The notes beneath the pieces are model-generated. The model was not told the DNA's origin and searched no databases. It saw only the letters and a list, made by a program, of their open reading frames with translations. A stretch of 64,000 nt of DNA, taken from assembly GCA_964556005.1 (NCBI GenBank), contig CAZKUR010000008.1, forward strand, positions 1 through 64,000, given 5' to 3'. Source of the DNA: CAZKUR01 sp964556005 (GTDB lineage: Bacteria > Bacteroidota > Ignavibacteria > Ignavibacteriales > Ignavibacteriaceae). Both the position numbers and the translations under genes were made by a program. Within the stretch, counting starts at the first letter, position 1. Every line of letters starts with the position of its first letter. Shown here in pieces: positions 10,501 to 18,091 of this stretch.

Positions 10501-10601
10501 TAAGTGGAATTCAAAGCGGCATTTACCTTGCCAGAGTAGAGGCAGTTGGTGCGGATGGGAAATCCGGAACTAAAATTATTAAAATAGCCGTTGTTAAATA
10601 A
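7560..10601 (+). CDS. M6-like secreted protein with degenerate zinc site, T9SS cargo
   Basis: Secreted protein of 1013 residues with signal peptide MTKYFCFFSILIIWLGSISAQ. The first half follows the plan of M6 (immune inhibitor A-like) metallopeptidases, including LGLPDLFD (259-266) and GRFGLMDGQ downstream. Where M6 enzymes have HExxH just before LGLPDLYD, this protein has A253-S-V-G-S257, so both zinc histidines and the glutamate are gone. The second half has repeat-like beta segments consistent with a propeller. The last 90 residues are a type A T9SS sorting domain (YNYPNPV ... IYLARVEAVGADG). It is probably a surface protein using the peptidase fold for binding rather than cleavage. Confidence 0.82.
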   Translation: MTKYFCFFSILIIWLGSISAQSFIGKLNANPYTSPKKFTSSDTLKILAVMVSFQPDRDETTVGNGQFGSNYSQNYGNTILDPLPHNKSYFEAHLKFIKNYFEKVSNGNLNIAFTVLPDTLTLPKTMRDYSPPPNSDNFTNLADFSKEVWQKADSAYPNFDYQDYQLFIIFHAGVGRDISLPGSLGNERDLPSVYLSLKSLQNIYGNSFQGFDIPNSNFKISNSMIIPETESREVSTYGGTVLFQITINGLLAASVGSYLGLPDLFDTNTGLSAIGRFGLMDGQAIFGYAGIFPPEPSPWSKIYLGWATPVTVQPGNCNVNVVTKLAASLSDTVILKVPLNSSEYFLVENRSRDANHNGSVVTYEVNGQAFTKTFVKDTTGYESTEVDSLYGVVTNVDEFDWAVPGSGIVIWHIDDNVINQKIADDQINNDKADRGVYVEEADGVQDIGEIFTTVLGDQIVGEGTEYDLWYKSNPSQLYKNIFSKDTRPNTNTNSGANSLITISGFSNISNKMSFKIAYGDSIIKPIFSTNLSRGTNPEYLTSVNGSANIGFAVVSNGNLTLVDTGGTIITTIPSFTKFKAASTVYNNTTYVIGVSDSILNVYMNDGTNSYLGTAQTGVIITAPPVIKFNTNSEPFILLGTSNGKILTYTTGQLPASSPMLNDSSVIDPQVNIEKIASTSDYFSMIARPSAQGLPSSPVSYNLFFDSKGNSFEFTQEFPVDLALTKDKNGKYLSIVLTDKNNFYLIEDGKLTANWNVNSSSPVSHFSIADIRRDGENYILYTSEGKLEVRNLSGALADNFSIDDPNSNGFVGTPVAADFEGDNNSEILATTSDGRIFAYDGGTGKVIFGFPLASGDSITTVPSMFIHEGKLSLIAANNKYNISAWEIGPTEGTQYWSEENGNSLNSSFTQAASSVNFNDAFFPSQRAYNYPNPVYGSQTYIRYYVSENSKINIKIFDLAGDFVAELNDNARGGFDNETVWDVSGIQSGIYLARVEAVGADGKSGTKIIKIAVVK

Positions 10602-10611
10602 TTTTCCTCAT

Positions 10612-10660
10612 GTCTCCGTATTTCCTTTTTTAACTTTCTTAAGACCGGAAAAATGGAGAC
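10612..10660. repeat. Imperfect inverted repeat
   Basis: The arms 10612-10625 (GTCTCCGTATTTCC) and 10647-10660 (GGAAAAATGGAGAC) pair at 12 of 14 positions around a 21-base loop. No T-run follows, so it is not an obvious terminator. It sits between the M6-like gene and the next envelope gene and could be a decayed element. Confidence 0.4.
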
Positions 10661-10721
10661 GGGAAGGAAACTGTTTGAGTTTTAATTATTCTATTTTCTT
10701 GTTGAACAATATATCGGATTT

Positions 10722-13700
10722 ATGTTGAAAAAATTTTTCCCTGTTCTTTTATTCCTTGTTTTTCAAACTGCAGGATACTCTCAATTCACCGAATTCCACC
10801 CGGAATTAAACTGGTATACAATTAAAGGCAAACATGTTGAGGTTCATTATCAGGAAGGAACCGAAAGAACTGCAAGAGTAGTTGCTAAAATTGCCGATGA
10901 GGTTTGGGGACCTCTTACATCTTTATATCATTACGATCCGGGAATTGTTCATTTCGTTATTAAAGACATGGACGATTATTCCAACGGTGCAACTTATTTT
11001 TTCGATAACAAAATCGAAATCTGGACAAGCGCTTTAGATTTCGATTTAAGAGGAACTCACGACTGGCTTCGTAATGTAATATCTCATGAATTTACACACA
11101 TGGTTCAAATACAATCTTCGTTAAAAACCACACGAAGCGTTCCTGCCGTTTTTCTTCAAATGTTGAATTATGAGGATGAAAGAAGGCCGGATATACTTTA
11201 CGGTTTCCCTAATTTTATTGTTTCATATCCGATAGCCATGGTAAATGTTCCATCATGGTTTGCAGAGGGAACTGCTCAATACATGAGAAAAGATTTTAAT
11301 TATGATCGCTGGGATACCCACCGTGACATGATTTTGCGCTGCTATGCTCTCGACGGTAATATGCTTACATGGAATCAGATGGGAGGTTTCGGGAAAACAA
11401 GCCTGGGAAACGAATCCGTTTATAATGCTGGTTTTGCTTTAACACGTTATATCTCTCAGAAATACGGCGAAGACGATTTAAGAAAAATAAGCCACGCTCT
11501 CGGCAAATGGGATAACTTTACTATCGATGCGGCTTTTAGCGATGTGATTGGGAAAAGCGGTACGGAAGTTTATGATGAATGGAAAGATTATCTTACCAAA
11601 GATTATAAAGAAAGAATCAAAGCTGTACAGTCTAATTTGGTTCAGGGTGATACTCTATGCAAAGTAGGTTTCGGAAATTTTTATCCTACTTACTCACCGG
11701 ACGGCTCAAAATTTATTTACATATCAAATAAAAATGCCGATTATTTCAGCCCTGCCGGCATATACCTTTACGATTTGAAAACTCATAAAGAAAAATTACT
11801 CGTTATGGGAGTTCGCTCTACCATAAGCTGGATACCCGGCGAGAATAAAATTATATACTCAAAACTTTCGGAAGATAATCCGAACTGGTACAATATCCAT
11901 GATTTATATGTTTACGATATTGACAAAGATAAAGAGACAAGGCTTACACACGGAATGAGAGCGAATCAGCCGAGTGTTTCACACGACGGTAAAAAAATAG
12001 TTTTCCTGTATGAAAGAGACGGTACAACCAACCTGGCAACAGTCGACATTAACGGGAAAAATCTAAGACATCTTACATTATTTAACCAAGGTGAACAGGT
12101 CTATGGGCCAAAATTTTCAAATGACGACAACTATATTGTTTTCGGGTATTCATTAAAAGAAGGAAGGGATATTGCACGCATTGACACAAGCGGTGCGAAT
12201 TATCAGATGATAATTAAAACTTCTGCCGATACAAGAAATCCTGTATTCGATAAAGAAGGTAATCTTATTTATGCTTCGGATGAATCAGGTATATTCAATA
12301 TCTATAAGATGAATCTTAAAACCAAAGAATCTAAACAATTAACGAATGTAATCGGCGGCGCATTTATGCCGGATGTAAATAAGGATGGAAATATTGTTTA
12401 TGCCGGTTATACTTCTACAGGCTACAAAATTTTTAGGATAACTCCTGAACAGCAATCGAAAGTGTTAAGCGGGCATAGCTATATTTGGAAAAAGGATCCT
12501 CCTCTCGGTCACGATAAACCGAACGGCGACATGAAAAACTTTGATCTGAATGCATTAAGAAATTATGACGATTCCAAAACGCCGGATTATAAACCAGAAC
12601 CTTATACCGGAGAATTTACAAATCTTACTGTTTTCCCTTTCCTCCGTTATGATAACTATAATACTACAAGCAAATTTTTTGAAAAACTGAAACCAGGCAT
12701 TCTTGTTTCTTCCTCGGATATGCTCGACAGATACGATTTTTATGCAGGAGCTGCAATAAACGCAAGAATGGAAAGAGATTTATTCCTGATATTAGATTAC
12801 CGTAATAGGCTGCCGCTGCTGTTCGATATGGGGCTTAAACCGGAACTATCCCTTGAAGTTTACAACATTAGCAGAAAAGCAAATGTAGATGTGCAGTTCG
12901 GCGTAGATTCTACAAAAACACCCCCGACTGCTGATTACACTACACCAGCCGATGTTACATATAACTTATTGGAAGTTGATATAATTGCAAAACACAGGGT
13001 TATTACGCGTGGAAGTAATCTTCAATTGAAATTTGCATGGAGCCGGTATTCATCGACTTTAGGCAGTTTTTTTCTTCCCGACAGGATATCATTGTATCCA
13101 TCTACTAACGATACATATTTTATAGGAAGAGATTTCCAGGCAAAATATTCTTTTGAGGCTTTCGCACCTTACCGGGATGCCGAGATAAATCCTATCGGAA
13201 TGAAATTGGATTTATCTTATGATTATGAATGGAACGATTTTAATGAAAACGGTAATTATGTTGTTGAAGACGGAATTTTAAAACCGTTGTTTAATCATTT
13301 TAATTTTCACCGGCTTGAACTGAATTCTAAATTTGCTTTCGGCCTCTGGGATGATCATACTTTAACGACTCAAATTAGATTAGGTTCAATATTAGGTCAT
13401 ACCGTACCTGATTTTTTCGATTATTACCTTGGCGGTTTGATAGGAATGAAAGCTTATCCTTTTTATGCAGTTAGCGGTAACCGGGTTGCATGGCTCGATT
13501 TAACTTACAGGTTCCCTTTGTTTAGAAATATAGATGCAAGAGCCGGGCAGCTGTACCTTGATAAAATTTTCCTTTCGTTTTTCGGAGACATCGGCAATGC
13601 ATGGGATGGGAAAATTCCATCTATAAATAGTTTTAAAAAAGGTGCCGGTTCGGAAATTAGGATTTCTTTAAGCTCATATTATATGTTTCCGACCGATATT

Positions 13701-13817
13701 TTCTTCAGTGCGGCATACGGTTTTGATAAGTTTAATGAAATTATAAATAATAAAATAATTACTTACGGGAAAGAGTGGCGTTTTTACGGCGGTATTCTTT
13801 TTGGATTTGATTTTTGA
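10722..13817 (+). CDS. Gluzincin peptidase-TolB propeller-outer-membrane barrel protein
   Basis: A 1031-residue envelope protein with signal peptide MLKKFFPVLLFLVFQTAGYSQ. An N-terminal gluzincin-type peptidase domain has the zinc motif HEFTH at 122-126 and a likely third ligand E182 in WFAEGTAQY, the arrangement seen in peptidase MA-like proteins. Residues about 310-600 contain PD40/TolB-type propeller blades (YSPDGSKFIYIS, SHDGKKIVFLY, SNDDNYIVFGY, NKDGNIVYAGY). From about 650 to the end, alternating strands look like a surface-antigen/D15-type barrel and finish on a terminal phenylalanine, the usual outer-membrane insertion signal. The substrate is unknown. The active-site residues appear intact, unlike those of the upstream M6-like protein. 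Confidence 0.8.
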   Translation: MLKKFFPVLLFLVFQTAGYSQFTEFHPELNWYTIKGKHVEVHYQEGTERTARVVAKIADEVWGPLTSLYHYDPGIVHFVIKDMDDYSNGATYFFDNKIEIWTSALDFDLRGTHDWLRNVISHEFTHMVQIQSSLKTTRSVPAVFLQMLNYEDERRPDILYGFPNFIVSYPIAMVNVPSWFAEGTAQYMRKDFNYDRWDTHRDMILRCYALDGNMLTWNQMGGFGKTSLGNESVYNAGFALTRYISQKYGEDDLRKISHALGKWDNFTIDAAFSDVIGKSGTEVYDEWKDYLTKDYKERIKAVQSNLVQGDTLCKVGFGNFYPTYSPDGSKFIYISNKNADYFSPAGIYLYDLKTHKEKLLVMGVRSTISWIPGENKIIYSKLSEDNPNWYNIHDLYVYDIDKDKETRLTHGMRANQPSVSHDGKKIVFLYERDGTTNLATVDINGKNLRHLTLFNQGEQVYGPKFSNDDNYIVFGYSLKEGRDIARIDTSGANYQMIIKTSADTRNPVFDKEGNLIYASDESGIFNIYKMNLKTKESKQLTNVIGGAFMPDVNKDGNIVYAGYTSTGYKIFRITPEQQSKVLSGHSYIWKKDPPLGHDKPNGDMKNFDLNALRNYDDSKTPDYKPEPYTGEFTNLTVFPFLRYDNYNTTSKFFEKLKPGILVSSSDMLDRYDFYAGAAINARMERDLFLILDYRNRLPLLFDMGLKPELSLEVYNISRKANVDVQFGVDSTKTPPTADYTTPADVTYNLLEVDIIAKHRVITRGSNLQLKFAWSRYSSTLGSFFLPDRISLYPSTNDTYFIGRDFQAKYSFEAFAPYRDAEINPIGMKLDLSYDYEWNDFNENGNYVVEDGILKPLFNHFNFHRLELNSKFAFGLWDDHTLTTQIRLGSILGHTVPDFFDYYLGGLIGMKAYPFYAVSGNRVAWLDLTYRFPLFRNIDARAGQLYLDKIFLSFFGDIGNAWDGKIPSINSFKKGAGSEIRISLSSYYMFPTDIFFSAAYGFDKFNEIINNKIITYGKEWRFYGGILFGFDF

Positions 13818-13864
13818 TCATCCGGTAGTTTATTTTTTGTAAACCAATTTAAATGGGAATACTC

Positions 13865-14731
13865 ATGAAAATAAAATTTTATACTTTCCTTCTTACGGGC
13901 ATAATTATTTTTCCATTTATCGCATTTGCTCAAAATTCGGGAAATAAAAAATTAGAGTTCAGCGGCGATCTTGTCCAGGATTCCAAAGTTATTTCGCAAA
14001 GTTTTCCATTTAAAGAAAACCCTGCAATATCGATTGATAACCCGAATAAAAAATCACCATGGCTGGCAACTGCCTTTTCCGTGGTACTGCCCGGTGCAGG
14101 CGAGTTTTATGCAGGCAGCTATATTAAAGCAGGAATTTTCGTTGCAGTTGAAGCAGCTTTAATTACAACTGCCGTTATATACAATAATAAGGGCAATCAA
14201 CAAACTACGGATTTCCAGAATTATGCGGATAAAAACTGGAGTGTAGTTAATTATGCAGAATGGTTAAATAATTACCATAGCCTAAGAAATGATGGAATTA
14301 CAATTGATATAAGTTCGGATGCTTCATTACCTCCTTGGGAGCGGGTTAATTGGGAACAGTTAAATGCTGCGGAAGTGGGTTCACATACATTGCCACATCA
14401 CGGTGATCAGCAGTATTATGAAGAAATAGGAAAGTATAATGAATATAGTGCCGGCTGGAATGATTTTCCAGGGTCAACAGATACCTTTCCTCCTCCTACT
14501 CCAAACATGTTGAGTTATGAGGGGATGCGCGGGCATGCAAATAATCTTTATGATGTATCTTCAAAAGCAGTTGCCGTAATTTTCATTAACCACTTTTTAA
14601 GTGCATTGGATGCTTATTGGAGTACATCCATGTTCAACAAAGAAGTTGCATTAAAGATGAGAGTTGAAAGACAGCAATATGCGTATCAAGATCTGCTTGT
14701 TCCTACTCTAAAATTACAGGTTAATTTTTAA
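13865..14731 (+). CDS. DUF5683-like envelope protein
   Basis: A 288-residue protein with an N-terminal signal peptide (MKIKFYTFLLTGIIIFPFIAFAQ). The ATG at 13865 is preferred over the one at 13853 because GGGA lies about six bases before it and the signal peptide then starts cleanly. A hydrophobic glycine-rich segment (SVVLPGAGEFYAGSYIKAGIFVAVEAALITTAVIY) resembles the DUF5683 family of Bacteroidota. A second hydrophobic stretch near the C-terminus (VAVIFINHFLSALDAYW) completes the usual pattern. No enzymatic motif is seen and the function is unknown. It is the last gene of the secretion/envelope block. Confidence 0.65.
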   Translation: MKIKFYTFLLTGIIIFPFIAFAQNSGNKKLEFSGDLVQDSKVISQSFPFKENPAISIDNPNKKSPWLATAFSVVLPGAGEFYAGSYIKAGIFVAVEAALITTAVIYNNKGNQQTTDFQNYADKNWSVVNYAEWLNNYHSLRNDGITIDISSDASLPPWERVNWEQLNAAEVGSHTLPHHGDQQYYEEIGKYNEYSAGWNDFPGSTDTFPPPTPNMLSYEGMRGHANNLYDVSSKAVAVIFINHFLSALDAYWSTSMFNKEVALKMRVERQQYAYQDLLVPTLKLQVNF

Positions 14732-14746
14732 TAAAAAGATTTTTAA

Positions 14747-14796
14747 GACGACATTTTTTCACTCAATAGAATAAGTTGAGAGGATGTCATCTTTTC
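14747..14796 (+). terminator. Imperfect hairpin after the DUF5683-like gene
   Basis: The arms AAGACGACAT...CTCAA and TTGAG...ATGTCATCTT pair around a short AT-rich loop, with a bulge, and the right arm runs into TTTT. It begins about 16 bases after the stop codon. The right-arm motif GATGTCATCTTTT resembles an arm of the hairpin at 24992-25080. Terminator function is inferred. Confidence 0.4.
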
Positions 14797-14931
14797 ATAT
14801 ATAATCTTACATCGACTGCTTTTCCGATTTCGGCCTTTACTTTCCACTCAATAAATGTAAGACTTATACTAAATCCTTTAGTTTTTAGGTTATTATTTCT
14901 AATTTTAACTATATAAATAAAAAAAATCCTA

Positions 14932-16242
14932 ATGAAAATTCCTTTTGTTGTTATTGTCGGCAGGCCTAATGTTGGAAAATCAACTCTCTTTAACCGCCTT
15001 ATCGGTAAAAAAGAAGCAATTGTCCATGATATTAGCGGAGTAACCCGGGATAGAAATTTCGGTGAAGTTGAGTGGAACGGGAAAGAGTTCCAGTTGGTTG
15101 ATACAGGTGGTTATGTTCCCAATTCTGTTGAATTATTTGAAACTGCAATAAGGGAACAGGTCGATGTTGCAATTCAGCAGGCTGATTCAATAATATTTAT
15201 GGTAGATGTCCGCGATGGTGTTAATCCAATAGATATTGAGATTGCGAATCTTCTAAGGAATTCGGGTAAGCAATTTTATCTCATTGTTAACAAGGTAGAT
15301 TCGGCAAACTTTGAACCTCTAGTTGCTGAGTTTTATAAATTAGGTGTTGATAAAGTCTACGACATTTCTGCGATTGCAGGAAGAAAGATCGGGGATTTTT
15401 TAGATGTATTAACAGAAAATTTCAATATGGTTCAAAACGAATCTGAGGATGAAAGAGTAAAAATTGCAATTGTCGGAAGGCCCAATGTTGGGAAGTCATC
15501 TTTAGCAAATGCTTTGCTTGGATATGAAAGAAGCATCGTTACCGAAATACCTGGCACCACCAGGGACAGTCTTGATTCAGTTTTAAAATATTACGGACAG
15601 GAAATTGTTTTAATTGATACGGCGGGGCTGAGAAAAAAGAAAAAAGTTGAAGAAAGTATCGAATTTTTTTCTAACATTCGCACTTTGAAGGCAATTGCTG
15701 AGTGTGATGTTGCCGTTATTTTAGTCGATGCAAATACCGGGGTGGAAAAACAAGATCAAAAAATTATCGATGAATCTATTAACAGGAAAAAAGGTATTAT
15801 AGTAGCTATAAATAAATGGGATTTGATCGAGAAGGATTCGAAAACGTCAATTGAATTTGAGAGAAAGATTAGAAAGAAAATGGGCGCTGTTGACTATGCA
15901 CCGATTATTTTTATTTCGGCATTAACCAAACAAAGAATTTATAAGTTAGTGGATTTATGCTTGGAAATTGCCAAAGAGAGAAAAAAGAAAATCTCTACAA
16001 GTGAGTTAAACAATATTCTTCTGCCGGTTATTGAAAGAAATCCTCCTCCGCCTACAGGAACAGGAAGGGAAGTTAAAATAAAATATATTACTCAAGTTGG
16101 TGAGCGATACCCTGTGTTTTTGTTTTTTACTAATTATCCAAAGCAGGTAGCAGAACATTATAAAAGATTTTTAGAGAAGCTGATAAGAAAACAATTCGGT
16201 TTTGAGGGCGTTTCTTTTTTAATGAGCTTTAAACGAAAGTAG
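14932..16242 (+). CDS. der: Ribosome-assembly GTPase Der (EngA)
   Basis: Der is the double-GTPase needed for maturation of the 50S ribosomal subunit. The 436-residue protein has the expected tandem G domains. The first has P-loop GRPNVGKST near the N-terminus, DTGG, and NKVD. The second has GRPNVGKSS, DTAGLRKKKK, and NKWD. The C-terminal KH-like domain (NPPPPTGTGREVKIKYITQ ... FFTNYP) is complete. It is a single-copy housekeeping gene with no oddities. A 200-base AT-rich spacer separates it from the envelope block. Confidence 0.98.
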   Translation: MKIPFVVIVGRPNVGKSTLFNRLIGKKEAIVHDISGVTRDRNFGEVEWNGKEFQLVDTGGYVPNSVELFETAIREQVDVAIQQADSIIFMVDVRDGVNPIDIEIANLLRNSGKQFYLIVNKVDSANFEPLVAEFYKLGVDKVYDISAIAGRKIGDFLDVLTENFNMVQNESEDERVKIAIVGRPNVGKSSLANALLGYERSIVTEIPGTTRDSLDSVLKYYGQEIVLIDTAGLRKKKKVEESIEFFSNIRTLKAIAECDVAVILVDANTGVEKQDQKIIDESINRKKGIIVAINKWDLIEKDSKTSIEFERKIRKKMGAVDYAPIIFISALTKQRIYKLVDLCLEIAKERKKKISTSELNNILLPVIERNPPPPTGTGREVKIKYITQVGERYPVFLFFTNYPKQVAEHYKRFLEKLIRKQFGFEGVSFLMSFKRK

Positions 16243-16323
16243 TTAAAGATTGAAAGCCGCTTCAGATTGTTTGACACCGAGAGCGAGCCTCGCTAAAGAG
16301 GGATTAAAGAATTGAGAAATTAA

Positions 16324-16342
16324 ATCTAATTAGAAATTAGAT
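16324..16342. repeat. Perfect 8-bp hairpin upstream of upp
   Basis: ATCTAATT-AGA-AATTAGAT forms a perfect stem-loop directly before the A-run and GGGA ribosome site of upp. It could end transcription on the opposite strand or be a leader hairpin. It consists almost only of A and T, so it may also be chance. Confidence 0.3.
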
Positions 16343-16362
16343 AAAAAAATTTAGGGATTTAT

Positions 16363-17001
16363 ATGAAAAAATCATTTAAAAATTTTAATCTCATCGAACA
16401 TCCTTTAATAAAAAGGGAGATGACAATTTTAAGAGATAAAAAAACAACCCTGCATACATTCAGAGCGGCTGTAAAAGTAATTTCAAATATTCTCGGAATT
16501 TATATTTTCCGTGAGCTTCCGCTAAAGGAAATTATAATTGAAACGCCGCTTGAAAAAACAAACGGTTATATATTAAACATGGACATTGTTCTCGTTCCTG
16601 TTCTAAGAGCAGGACTTGGAATGGTCAGCGGGTTTTTGGATATCATTCCCGAAGCAAAATTAGGGCATATCGGTCTGCAACGAAATGAAAAAACATTAAA
16701 GCCGTCAGCCTACTATCATAAAACACCGAAGAATCTCGGGAAATCAAAAGTAATTGTAATCGACCCGATGCTTGCGACGGGCGGCAGTGCAAGTGCGGCT
16801 TTAGATTTTTTAAAAAAGAAGGGCGCAAAAGATTTAATTTTTGCATGCCTTGTTTCTGCACCTGAAGGTATAAAAAAAATTAACCGCGATCATCCGGGTA
16901 TAAAAATATACTGTGCAGCGTTAGACAGAAAATTAAACGAAAAAGGCTACATACTGCCTGGCCTCGGAGATGCAGGAGACAGAACATTTGGAACGTTGTA
17001 A
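16363..17001 (+). CDS. upp: Uracil phosphoribosyltransferase
   Basis: Pyrimidine salvage enzyme that makes UMP from uracil and PRPP. The 212-residue length is typical. It has the family motif LVPVLRAGLGM, the PRPP-binding loop VIVIDPMLATGGSA, and the uracil-binding C-terminal end YILPGLGDAGDRTFGT. All expected motifs are intact. The ribosome site is TTTAGGGA just upstream of the ATG. The last 32 bases overlap the next reading frame. Confidence 0.97.
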   Translation: MKKSFKNFNLIEHPLIKREMTILRDKKTTLHTFRAAVKVISNILGIYIFRELPLKEIIIETPLEKTNGYILNMDIVLVPVLRAGLGMVSGFLDIIPEAKLGHIGLQRNEKTLKPSAYYHKTPKNLGKSKVIVIDPMLATGGSASAALDFLKKKGAKDLIFACLVSAPEGIKKINRDHPGIKIYCAALDRKLNEKGYILPGLGDAGDRTFGTL

Positions 17002-18007
17002 AATTATTCTTGTATTATTTTCCCTTTTTATCGCTCAATCCTTTCCTCAAAGTTATCCCGATAAAAAAATTGACAGTCTTTTAAAACAAGGCATCAACGA
17101 AATTATCAGACAAAAATATCCCCAAGCGGAGATGACTTTTAAAGATCTGGATTCGAGCTATTCCAAATTTCCGTTTGGAAAGATATGCCTGGCAGCAGTT
17201 AAAATAGCAGAAGCGTACGATTATAATGAACCTTTCGATTCCAAATTCATTGAAAATAAATTAGAAGAAGCCGAATCTCAATCCGAAAAGCTTGTCGACA
17301 CGAACGGTAAAAATCCATGGTATCATTATTTAAAAGCTTTATCGAAAGGGTATTATGCATATTATGAAGCCTTAAATCATAATTGGCTTTCCGCCGTATC
17401 AAAAGGCTACGATTCAATGCAGGATTTTGAAGAATGTATTTCTCTCGATTCAAATTTTTACGATGCCTATACCGCTTTAGGTGCATTTGATTATTGGAGC
17501 AGCAAAAAAACTAAATTTTTGCAATTCCTTCCTTTCATACATGACGAAAGTAAATTGGGAATAAAGTATTTGCAGAAATCAATTTCTGGTTCAGGTTACA
17601 ATTCTTATCTTGCTATCAATTCCCTTGTTTGGATTTATATTCATGAAAAAGATTTTATAAAAGCTCAGCAATTAGCTGAAAAATCTTTAAAGGAATATCC
17701 CGGCAGCAGGTTTTTTATGTGGGGTTTGGCACGTGCTCTTGAAGCAAGCAATCCGCAAAGCTCCATTAAGATTTATGAAAATATTTATGATTCATATGCA
17801 AGAATAAATAAATTAAGTCTTTTCCACGAAATTTTATTAAAACACTTGATGGCTCAACAATATGCAAATTTGGGTAAAAAAGATAAAGCTCTTAAACTTT
17901 GTGATGAAATACTAGGCATTAAAATTCCTTCGGATGAAGATTCCGATAGAATTGATAACAGGTTGAAGCGTGTTGAAAAACTCAAAGAGGAACTTTTAAA
18001 ACGCTGA
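16970..18007 (+). CDS. Secreted helical-repeat (TPR-like) protein
   Basis: A 345-residue protein with a hydrophobic N-terminal segment (KIILVLFSLFIAQSFPQS) that looks like a signal peptide. The rest is helical with paired-helix spacing (DAYTALGAFDYW, YNSYLAINSLVWIYIHEKDFIKAQQLAEKSL, QQYANLGKKDKALKLCDEIL), consistent with TPR repeats. The ATG at 16970 overlaps upp by 32 bases. A TTG at 16988 would give a cleaner signal peptide and has GGAG nine bases upstream, so the true start is uncertain. The specific role is unknown; such proteins usually act as scaffolds in the periplasm. Confidence 0.68.
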   Translation: MQETEHLERCKIILVLFSLFIAQSFPQSYPDKKIDSLLKQGINEIIRQKYPQAEMTFKDLDSSYSKFPFGKICLAAVKIAEAYDYNEPFDSKFIENKLEEAESQSEKLVDTNGKNPWYHYLKALSKGYYAYYEALNHNWLSAVSKGYDSMQDFEECISLDSNFYDAYTALGAFDYWSSKKTKFLQFLPFIHDESKLGIKYLQKSISGSGYNSYLAINSLVWIYIHEKDFIKAQQLAEKSLKEYPGSRFFMWGLARALEASNPQSSIKIYENIYDSYARINKLSLFHEILLKHLMAQQYANLGKKDKALKLCDEILGIKIPSDEDSDRIDNRLKRVEKLKEELLKR

Positions 18008-18091
18008 ATTGTTTAAATATTGTGATTATTGGGCTTTATCCAATCGAATAAAAGCGGTAAATTAATCATCGGTCAATCAGATAAAATTTTT

